Of a DNA stretch of 27,150 bases, positions 1 through 5,589 are shown one piece after another. The stretch spans positions 1-27,150 of the forward strand of contig NZ_CABFMD010000010.1 in the NCBI RefSeq assembly GCF_901875555.1, given 5' to 3'. Origin of the DNA: Streptococcus parasanguinis (GTDB lineage Bacteria > Bacillota > Bacilli > Lactobacillales > Streptococcaceae). Positions within the stretch are counted from its first letter, which is position 1. Each line of letters starts with the position of its first letter. The position numbers and the translations under genes were made by a program. Below the pieces are notes generated by a model, which had not been told where the DNA came from, ran no database searches, and saw only the letters and a program-made list of their open reading frames with translations.

Positions 1-132
1 AAGACGTTTCACTCACTTGAGCAATTGGAACAAGCTATTGTAGACTATATTGATTATTACAACAACAAACGAATTAAAGTAAAACTAAAAGGACTCAGTC
101 CTGTGCAGTACAGAACTAAATCCTTTGGATAA
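1..132 (+). CDS. IS3-family transposase OrfB, C-terminal end (partial)
   Basis: Reading from base 1 in frame gives 43 residues and a TAA stop. The text includes DYIDYYNNKRIK and LKGLSPVQYR, which is the hallmark C-terminus of IS3-family DDE transposases (integrase core, IS150/IS861-like branch). The catalytic DDE residues lie off the left edge. An IS right end follows directly, so the gene is probably the intact 3' end of an IS copy that begins outside the window. The same family is seen starting at the right edge of the window and as a relic near 3.6 kb. Confidence 0.9.
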   Translation, partial: KTFHSLEQLEQAIVDYIDYYNNKRIKVKLKGLSPVQYRTKSFG

Positions 133-163
133 ATTAATTGTCTAACTTTTTGGGGTCAGTACA
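1..163 (+). mobile_element. Right end of an IS3-family insertion sequence
   Basis: After the transposase stop, bases 140-163 contain the element's right inverted repeat, ending GGGGTCAGTACA. Its reverse complement starts TGTACTGACCCC and continues AAAAAGTTAGAC. This matches, with a few differences, the left end at 27075 (TGAACTGCACCCC then AAAAGTTAGAC). The two ends therefore define the inverted repeats of one IS family. The IS abuts half of a hairpin belonging to the adjacent terminator array, so it inserted into that array. Confidence 0.85.
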
Positions 164-397
164 GTGGACCTCTTTTTCAGACCCTGGTGGGTCTTTTTTT
201 CACGAGCTTGAAAACCAGAGAGCGAGTAAGACCCTGGTGGGTCTTTTTTTCACGAGCCTGGAAATATAAGAGCGAGTTGAGGTCCGGGGGACCTCTTTTT
301 CATGAGCTTGAAAATAAGAGAGCGAATTAAGACCCTAACGGGTCTTTTTTTACGAGCCTGGAAATGTAAGAGCGAGTTGAGGTCCAGTGGACCTCTT
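164..397 (+). repeat. Tandem ~50-bp repeat array, each unit holding a terminator-like hairpin
   Basis: Hairpin starts fall at 179, 229, 279, 330 and 379 (spacings 50, 50, 51, 49), with a cut-off half hairpin at 164-172. Two stem types occur. Type A is AGACCC/GGGTCT with a TGGT or TAAC loop (179, 229, 330). Type B is GAGGTCC/GGACCTC with a GGG or AGT loop (279, 379, and the half unit). Most are followed by 5-8 T. The linkers are near copies of CACGAGCCTGGAAATATAAG plus AGCGAGTTG. The stems differ in sequence but keep pairing, so the RNA structure looks maintained. No reading frame is obvious. The array sits upstream of the acetyltransferase promoter and would block transcription leaving the IS. 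Confidence 0.85.
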
Positions 398-420
398 TGA
401 CCTTTCCCTAGCTCTAATCG

Positions 421-429
421 TGTTATAAT
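421..429 (+). promoter_or_regulatory. Extended -10 promoter for the acetyltransferase gene
   Basis: TGTTATAAT at 421-429 fits the TGnTATAAT extended -10 form. The best TTGACC box (397-402) is 21 bp away, so a canonical -35 is lacking. The ribosome site AAGGAGGG at 447-454 lies four bases before the ATG at 459. Confidence 0.65.
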
Positions 430-458
430 GTGGGAAGAAATGTATCAAGGAGGGAATT

Positions 459-980
459 ATGAAGGAAGGTGTAATCATCAGGAGGATGATAAAGGCAGAT
501 ATTGAGCACATCTCTCAAGCCTTTATTCACCAAGGGTGGCCGGGTAGAGAGGATATCTTGACTAGCTATTTTCAGGAGCAGGAGAATAGAGAGAGGGACG
601 TATTAGTAGCTGAGTCGGATGGATTTGTGGCAGGCTATATCACTATATTGCCTGCTGCCAAGCACGGCCCTTTCGTGGGAGTCTATCCTGAACTATCTGA
701 TTTTAATGTTTTTGAACCATTTAGAAATCGAGGGATTGGGAATCAACTCTTAGAGGAGGCAGAAAAAAGAGTCTGGCTACTATCAGAGATTGTGACTTTA
801 GGGGTTGGTTTACACTCGGGTTATGGCCCAGCTCAAAGACTGTATGTTAAACGAGGCTATATCCCAGATGGATCTGGAATTTGGTTTAGGGATCAGCCCT
901 TGGACCCTTACAGTTCTTGTGAAAACAATGATGACTTAGTCCTCTATTTTTCAAAAAGGTTGAACAATGATATGCAGTAA
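459..980 (+). CDS. GNAT-family N-acetyltransferase
   Basis: This 173-residue protein fits the single-domain GNAT fold (acetyl-CoA dependent N-acyl transfer, cytosolic). Motif A is visible as FNVFEPFRNRGIGNQLLEEA around residues 82-101, with the R-x-x-G-x-G acetyl-CoA pyrophosphate loop. Motif B is GPAQRLYVKRGYIPDG near residues 123-138. The substrate cannot be deduced. The start is supported by AAGGAGGG at 447-454 and an extended -10 promoter. The gene stands alone between the terminator array and a terminator at 1051, inside the IS-bounded island, so it is probably an acquired or accessory gene. Confidence 0.85.
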   Translation: MKEGVIIRRMIKADIEHISQAFIHQGWPGREDILTSYFQEQENRERDVLVAESDGFVAGYITILPAAKHGPFVGVYPELSDFNVFEPFRNRGIGNQLLEEAEKRVWLLSEIVTLGVGLHSGYGPAQRLYVKRGYIPDGSGIWFRDQPLDPYSSCENNDDLVLYFSKRLNNDMQ

Positions 981-1050
981 AATAATGCTCCATAATTATT
1001 GCAGTGCTTTTACCAACCACAGAAATTATAGAATAAGATTAATTTGTCAG

Positions 1051-1074
1051 ACCTGCCTTTGGGTAGGTTTTTTG
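1051..1074 (+). terminator. Rho-independent terminator after the acetyltransferase
   Basis: ACCTGCC (1051-1057), loop TTTG, GGTAGGT (1062-1068) with one G-U pair, then a run of six T. The rest of 981-1177 holds no gene. It contains an 8-bp inverted repeat TAGTTGAT (1090-1097) / ATCAACTA (1126-1133) of unknown role. Confidence 0.75.
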
Positions 1075-1177
1075 TTTGTCTTTTAACTATAGTTGATGTT
1101 GAAAGTCAATTTTCTAGACAGAGATATCAACTAGAGGTTTAATTTTATTTAATATAAAAGTATTTTACTCATTTAAA

Positions 1178-1206
1178 TTGATATAGCTTGAAAAAAGAGC
1201 TATAAT
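1178..1206 (+). promoter_or_regulatory. Promoter of the ABC/FtsX exporter with an overlapping dyad
   Basis: TTGATA (1178-1183), a 17-bp spacer and TATAAT (1201-1206) form a near-consensus SigA promoter. A 7-bp inverted repeat TATAGCT (1182-1188) / AGCTATA (1198-1204) occupies the spacer and -10 box, which is a position suited to a repressor or activator. The role of the dyad is inferred. Confidence 0.75.
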
Positions 1207-1246
1207 ATCCTTGAGGGTAAGCGTTCTCAAAAGGAGGTGGCTATTT

Positions 1247-3322
1247 ATGTTTGAAATTCATAACTTGTCCATTAAGTATGGCAAGAAAACACTGTTGCTA
1301 CCAACATCTCTAAAGTTCGAAAAGGGGAAAATATATACAATTTATGGAAAATCAGGAGTTGGAAAAACTTCGTTGCTGAATAAAATTGGGCTGATTTCAG
1401 AGTATGACCCTAATGTAACTTATATTTACGACGGCTCCAAAATTGATACGAGTGACAAGAAGATTGTTTCATCCTTTATTGCGCAAAATATTGCTTTTAT
1501 ATTTCAAAATCATAATCTAATTAAAGACCTAACTGTGTATGATAATTTGAAAATTTCGCTAAACTTTTTCAAATTATCAACTAAGGAAATAGAAAATAAA
1601 ATAGATAATATTCTAAGTGAGTTAGGAATTTTAGAATTGAAGGATGTATATCCTGAGGATTTATCTGGGGGAGAAGAACAACGTGTTGCCATTGCTAGAG
1701 GGATGGTAACAGATAAGAATATTATTTTAGCAGATGAACCTACAAATTCTTTGGATTCTGAAAATAGAGAAATTGTCTCATCTTTACTGTTAAAACTAGC
1801 AAATAAATATAATAAAATCGTTATTGTAGTTTCACACGATGAATATGTTATTAACAAAGGAGATATAAAGCTGCATTTTGAAGACAAAAAATTAATTGGA
1901 GTGAAAGAAGATATAGAGTGTAATTTTCAAGAAGAGTGGCATGCTAGTAAATTAAAGAAACATATTAGATTAAAGATCCAAAAGAAAAGGAAGGTACCTC
2001 CTTTACCTGTACTTTTATTAATACTAATTTCTTTCACAGTTTCGCTTGCAGTTGGTTCTATGAATATTCAATCATTATTTTCTTCTAAGTATCAAAGATT
2101 AATTAGTGATTCATTAGAAAATGGTTTCTTGGTTATTAATGATTCAATAGGACTTAGAACGAGCAAGGTGATTGATGATTTCCAATCGCTATCAAATAAG
2201 GAAATACATCAAATTTCTGATAGTAGGAGTGTATACAAAATAGAACCATATATTGAATTTCCTAGTATGGGAATGACTTTTGAAAATGCTGAAAACTATT
2301 TAAAAATTAGTCGAGATTTTTCACCGAATCTATCTATTAATGGAAAGAATTTTCATTTATCCAAGAATTACAGTGTGCAACCACTATTCAATACGAATAC
2401 GACTCAGAGACAAATTAAATACTTTGATAGGACTACGAATAGGGGGATATTTGTTTCGGAATCATTTATCAAAGAACAAAAGCTAGAAGACATTGTAGCT
2501 GGGTCGGAGATAACACTTACATATTATGTCCCCATTAATATTTATGAATCTCACATAGATAAAGAAGGAAACTATTCTAAATCTGATGGAGACCTATATG
2601 TGAAAGAGGAACAAACGTTTAAAATACTTGGCATCGTAAAAGAGGAGTATCCGTTTAACTATTCTGTAAATGATAACACCTTATTCATGGCGAGTGATGA
2701 GATGCTGAAAATACAGAGCAAATATATAGGTGTAGAAAGCGAACAGAGAGGAACACTTGATGATCTTTCTGTAAAAGAATGGACACCAAGTGCAGTACAT
2801 GTTACTGTAAAGGATAGCAAAGATGTCCCTCAAGAAATCAATCGTATTAAAAAAATTTCGGATAAATTTTCAATTGTTTCGTCTTTCGAGAATTATAAAG
2901 AATTTAATAAAGGTTTAAAATACATAAAAAACTTTTTGCTAATTATTTCGTTTGTCATGCTTTTACTTGTAGTTGCAATCTTATCTTTTGTCTTCTTTTT
3001 AATAAATCGAACGAGAAAATACGAAGTTGGTGTATTGAAAGCTATGGGATACAATACAAAACATGTTTTTAGATTATTTATTCTCGAGTTATTAAATTAT
3101 GGAAAGAAAATAATAACTTTATCAAGTATTCTGATTTTTATACTAACTATATTAGCTATTCAAATGCTTCAATTAGAAGTAGTTGATATCATTCATTTCT
3201 ATCTAACTTCTATAGTTTCATTAATTTTACTTACGTTTGCTGTATTAATGACTAGTGGGCTCATTCCTATCTATATGACAGGGAAGCAGCCTATTGTTGA
3301 TGCTATTCGTAAGAATAGATAA
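1247..3322 (+). CDS. ABC transporter: ATPase fused to MacB/FtsX-type permease
   Basis: One polypeptide of 691 residues carries a complete nucleotide-binding domain: Walker A GKSGVGKTS (34-42), signature LSGGEEQR (139-146), Walker B IILADEPT (159-166) and H-loop H197. An FtsX/MacB-type permease follows, with one membrane helix near 253-275, an extracellular domain of about 285 residues, and three helices near 562-586, 619-640 and 652-680. Such proteins usually dimerise and move peptides or lipoproteins, or confer bacteriocin immunity; the substrate here is unknown. An upstream TTG at 1211 stays in frame, but the ATG at 1247 has AAGGAGGT eight bases before it and lies at a proper distance from the promoter, so I chose it. 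The gene is visibly more AT-rich than the core genes, which suggests horizontal transfer. A bacteriocin-like fragment follows. Confidence 0.85.
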   Translation: MFEIHNLSIKYGKKTLLLPTSLKFEKGKIYTIYGKSGVGKTSLLNKIGLISEYDPNVTYIYDGSKIDTSDKKIVSSFIAQNIAFIFQNHNLIKDLTVYDNLKISLNFFKLSTKEIENKIDNILSELGILELKDVYPEDLSGGEEQRVAIARGMVTDKNIILADEPTNSLDSENREIVSSLLLKLANKYNKIVIVVSHDEYVINKGDIKLHFEDKKLIGVKEDIECNFQEEWHASKLKKHIRLKIQKKRKVPPLPVLLLILISFTVSLAVGSMNIQSLFSSKYQRLISDSLENGFLVINDSIGLRTSKVIDDFQSLSNKEIHQISDSRSVYKIEPYIEFPSMGMTFENAENYLKISRDFSPNLSINGKNFHLSKNYSVQPLFNTNTTQRQIKYFDRTTNRGIFVSESFIKEQKLEDIVAGSEITLTYYVPINIYESHIDKEGNYSKSDGDLYVKEEQTFKILGIVKEEYPFNYSVNDNTLFMASDEMLKIQSKYIGVESEQRGTLDDLSVKEWTPSAVHVTVKDSKDVPQEINRIKKISDKFSIVSSFENYKEFNKGLKYIKNFLLIISFVMLLLVVAILSFVFFLINRTRKYEVGVLKAMGYNTKHVFRLFILELLNYGKKIITLSSILIFILTILAIQMLQLEVVDIIHFYLTSIVSLILLTFAVLMTSGLIPIYMTGKQPIVDAIRKNR

Positions 3323-3373
3323 ATTGATTGGCCATAGTGACCAAAGGCCATAAGTAATCGTTTGCCATGAAAG

Positions 3374-3493
3374 TTGTATGTTCCTTATGATCGAGGAGCC
3401 AACGGATCTGTCTTAATTGGTGTAGGAGTAAACTCTCCGTGGGGAGCTGTTAACCTGTGGGGAGGTCAGCATTATTATTCTCTAGATTTTTAG
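3374..3493 (+). pseudogene. Short Gly/Trp/Tyr-rich peptide fragment, possible bacteriocin remnant
   Basis: From 3374 this frame is open for 39 codons to TAG at 3491. The text includes RGANGSVLIGVGVNSPWGAV and ends NLWGG, QHYY, SLDF. An in-frame TGA lies two codons upstream (3368), the only initiator would be TTG, and there is no ribosome site, so this looks like the 3' piece of a lost gene. The Gly-rich, aromatic C-terminus resembles unmodified bacteriocins (lactococcin-972-like peptides end in aromatic residues), and the upstream ABC exporter fits that context. No family assignment is secure. Confidence 0.35.
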
Positions 3494-3522
3494 AATTTCT
3501 TATGGTTAGATAGGATGAATGG

Positions 3523-3553
3523 CTCACTGCTGGATAACAGCAGTGAGTTTTTT
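3523..3553 (+). terminator. Strong terminator ending the ABC/peptide unit
   Basis: CTCACTGCTG (3523-3532), loop GATAA, CAGCAGTGAG (3538-3547), then six T. The 10-bp perfect stem and T tract make a clear rho-independent terminator for plus-strand transcripts. Confidence 0.9.
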
Positions 3554-3554
3554 A

Positions 3555-3798
3555 TCCTCCATAATCAGGAGAATAGTGAAGTTTCTTTTCTTTTTTTGAC
3601 AATCTTTATTCCATAACGATCCGTCAATTTAACTATGTGGCTTCGATTAGAAATGTTTATCCAAAATTTTTTGAGAGTTGTTTTGCATATACTGGTTTTA
3701 TAGGTTCATAGAGCTAAACATTATTCTCATAAGTCGATTTCATAATAAAAACACCCCAAAAATTAGATTTTTTCTGTCTAACTTTTGGGGTTCAGTTT
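3555..3798 (-). mobile_element. Decayed left end of the IS3-family element, inverted, with a dead orfA
   Basis: Read on the minus strand, bases ~3798-3754 match the IS left end at 27075-27122, including the CCCCAAAAATTAGA / TCTAACTTTTGGGG stem (3754-3790). From ATG at 3743 the orfA text MKSTYENN parallels MKLTYED of the intact copy. It then has stops after 9 codons (TAG), after SKNFG (TAA) and beyond, plus a one-base slip. RIVME in one frame corresponds to RYGIKIVKK in another. The similarity fades near 3555-3590, so the inner boundary is approximate. The relic is opposite in orientation to the IS pieces at both window edges. Confidence 0.75.
3754..3790 (-). terminator. IS-derived hairpin that may terminate the corA unit
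   Basis: On the minus strand the 14-bp stem (CCCCAAAAGTTAGA with its partner, one mismatch) is followed by GTGTTTTTATT. No other hairpin lies between the stop of the DUF1129-type gene (3818) and this site, so it probably serves as that operon's terminator. This is an inference from structure. Confidence 0.5.
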
Positions 3799-3817
3799 AA
3801 ACTTCATCCGTTTCTTT

Positions 3818-4495
3818 TTAGCGACGAGTTGCAGGTGCTGTGCTCGAACTTTTAATATTAAAGCGTTTCTTGAGGTAGAAGCGAAGGACAAGCGCTAGAG
3901 CTCCTAAAACGATGGCAAAAACATCTGGAATAGTTGGGTTGAGGACTTGTGGAAGTAAGGAGGTAAAGGACAAGACGATGACCCAAAGGAACATGACTCC
4001 GACAAGAATCGGCATGGATTTCCAAAGAGAGGGACGCTCACTGCGATCTTTTGTGCCATCCATATACTGATAGAAGAAGTAGTACATGAGATATAAGAGC
4101 AGAGCCCCTGTCAAACTTCCAAGGATCAAGGTGATCAACCCATAGCCAGTACGACGCGGTGCGACCAAGTTCATAAAGGCGCTGATTGCAGCAAAGACAC
4201 CAAAGATAAAGAGGAAGGAATCCAAAATCATCAAGGAAGGAGCATCGTTCAAAGCAGGATGCTCTTTTTCATAGCGTTCTTTCTCGCTGAAGGAATTAGC
4301 CCATACGGTTGGAGCTCCAAAAAGAGTCCGTGCCGGAATCCCTTTTCCTTGATTTTCTTGGATGGCTGGAAGGATTTCCTGGATGAGGCTTTCTGCTTCT
4401 TCTTCCGTTTTCCCATTTTCAAGCAATTGGTGTTTAGCAATACGGATAAATTCTTGATTTTTCTTACTAAGTTGGTGAAGGTCTGTGTGAGACAT
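3818..4495 (-). CDS. DUF1129-type membrane protein
   Basis: A 225-residue protein with a charged N-terminal region (LHQLSKKNQEFIRIAKHQLL, then TEEEAESLIQEILPAI) and four predicted membrane helices, beginning near LMILDSFLFIFGVFAAISAF and ending near FAIVLGALALVLRFYL, with a basic tail. This matches the DUF1129 family found next to corA in streptococci, whose function is unknown. An in-frame TTG seven codons earlier could extend it, but AAAGGAG lies five bases before the ATG at 4495, so that start is preferred. It is 27 bases downstream of corA on the same strand and is presumably co-transcribed with it. Confidence 0.8.
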   Translation of the reverse strand: MSHTDLHQLSKKNQEFIRIAKHQLLENGKTEEEAESLIQEILPAIQENQGKGIPARTLFGAPTVWANSFSEKERYEKEHPALNDAPSLMILDSFLFIFGVFAAISAFMNLVAPRRTGYGLITLILGSLTGALLLYLMYYFFYQYMDGTKDRSERPSLWKSMPILVGVMFLWVIVLSFTSLLPQVLNPTIPDVFAIVLGALALVLRFYLKKRFNIKSSSTAPATRR

Positions 4496-4522
4496 AGTTA
4501 CTCCTTTGATAGACAAGTTTGG

Positions 4523-5467
4523 TTAGAACCATTTTTTATGGATCAAGTAGACGACGAGGGAGCCGGTCATGGCGAAGGCAATAAAGATGATGAGCCAGAA
4601 GGCATTTGGTTCTCCATTGAGCGGTAATTCATTGTCCTTGAAGTTCATCCCGTAGGCTGAGAAAATCATGGTTGGGATGGACATGACGATGGTCACCATG
4701 GCCAAGGTCTTCATGATGTTATTCTGGTTGTTGGAGATGATTGATGCGAAGGTATCGGTCATGGAGTGGAGGATATTTCCATAAATATCTGCCATCTCAA
4801 TGGCCTGTTGGGTCTCGATCAAGGTGTCTTCCAATAGATCCTCGTCCTCAAGGTACTTCTTGATATTACTGGTAGCGCTGGTCAATTTCTTGATCACACG
4901 CTCATTGGTTTTCAGTGAGGCCTTAAAGTAGACGATGGTTTTTTCTAACTCCATCAACTCAATCAGCTCTTCATTACGCGTTGATTTGTGCAATTGGCTT
5001 TCAATCTGTTCACTCTTTCGATCCAGGGTACGAAGCGCAGACAAGTAAAGTTCAGCGTTACGATAGAGGATCTGAAAGATAAAGCGCGACCGCATAAAGG
5101 TATAGAAATTACGCAAACGTCGGTGGATAAAGATATCTAGAAGTGGCAATTTTTCCAAGCAAGTCGTGATAATAGCCTCTTCTGTCAGGATAATCCCAAG
5201 TGGAATGGTCACGTAGTAGGTCTGGTTGTTGCGCTCTTCCTTGATGGGGACGTCAACGATGATCAAGGTATAGTCGTCCTCGATGGTCATACGGGACATT
5301 TCTTCCGCATCGAGCGGTGCTCGTAAGTCTGCAATATCAATATTAAAGGCAGAAGCGATTTCCATTGATTCGCTTTGAGAAGGGTTAACAAGGTTGATCC
5401 AGGTACCAGGTTCTAGTGTCTCTACTTCTTTAAATTCAGTCGTTGTCGATAAAAAGACCTGTTTCAT
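4523..5467 (-). CDS. corA: CorA-family magnesium/cobalt transporter
   Basis: A 314-residue protein of CorA length and layout: a large cytoplasmic alpha/beta and coiled-helix part (about 1-250), then two membrane helices. The signature YGMN sits at residues 272-275, at the end of the first helix, followed by an acidic loop (KDNELPLNGEPN). Family members form pentameric Mg2+ channels in the plasma membrane, gated by cytoplasmic Mg2+. The ATG at 5467 has AGGGAGGG just upstream. It is divergent from uvrA and shares a 122-bp promoter region with it. Confidence 0.93.
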   Translation of the reverse strand: MKQVFLSTTTEFKEVETLEPGTWINLVNPSQSESMEIASAFNIDIADLRAPLDAEEMSRMTIEDDYTLIIVDVPIKEERNNQTYYVTIPLGIILTEEAIITTCLEKLPLLDIFIHRRLRNFYTFMRSRFIFQILYRNAELYLSALRTLDRKSEQIESQLHKSTRNEELIELMELEKTIVYFKASLKTNERVIKKLTSATSNIKKYLEDEDLLEDTLIETQQAIEMADIYGNILHSMTDTFASIISNNQNNIMKTLAMVTIVMSIPTMIFSAYGMNFKDNELPLNGEPNAFWLIIFIAFAMTGSLVVYLIHKKWF

Positions 5468-5499
5468 GGTACCCTCCCTTGTTTTTGTTACACCTTAAC

Positions 5500-5508
5500 A
5501 TTATATCA
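5500..5508 (-). promoter_or_regulatory. Extended -10 promoter of corA
   Basis: On the minus strand the sequence reads TGATATAAT, an extended -10 element, about 33 bases before the corA start. No convincing -35 is seen. Confidence 0.6.
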
Positions 5509-5547
5509 GAAAAAGGACGGTTTTGGATAAAAGAATACTAAAAAATT

Positions 5548-5556
5548 TGTTATAAT
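5548..5556 (+). promoter_or_regulatory. Extended -10 promoter of uvrA
   Basis: TGTTATAAT at 5548-5556 lies 33 bases before the uvrA ATG. A TTGGAT box at 5523 is too distant (22 bp) to be a normal -35. No LexA/DinR-like box was recognised. Confidence 0.6.
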
Positions 5557-5589
5557 GGAGGTTAACAAAAAGGTGATTAGAGTAAGAAT

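Noticed and set aside
164..397. Array of direct repeats resembling CRISPR
   Set aside because: The period is ~50 with each unit being hairpin plus T tract, the intervals are not unique spacers, and no cas genes are near.
397..429. TTGACC as the -35 for the first acetyltransferase
   Set aside because: The 21-bp spacer is too long; it overlaps the last array hairpin by chance.
1211..1246. TTG start adding 12 residues to the ABC/FtsX protein
   Set aside because: AAGGAGGT is placed correctly for ATG 1247, while the TTG is only five bases after the -10 box.
4259..4627. 122-codon plus-strand frame over the DUF1129-type gene and corA
   Set aside because: It spans the junction of two well-supported minus-strand genes and shows no initiation signal.
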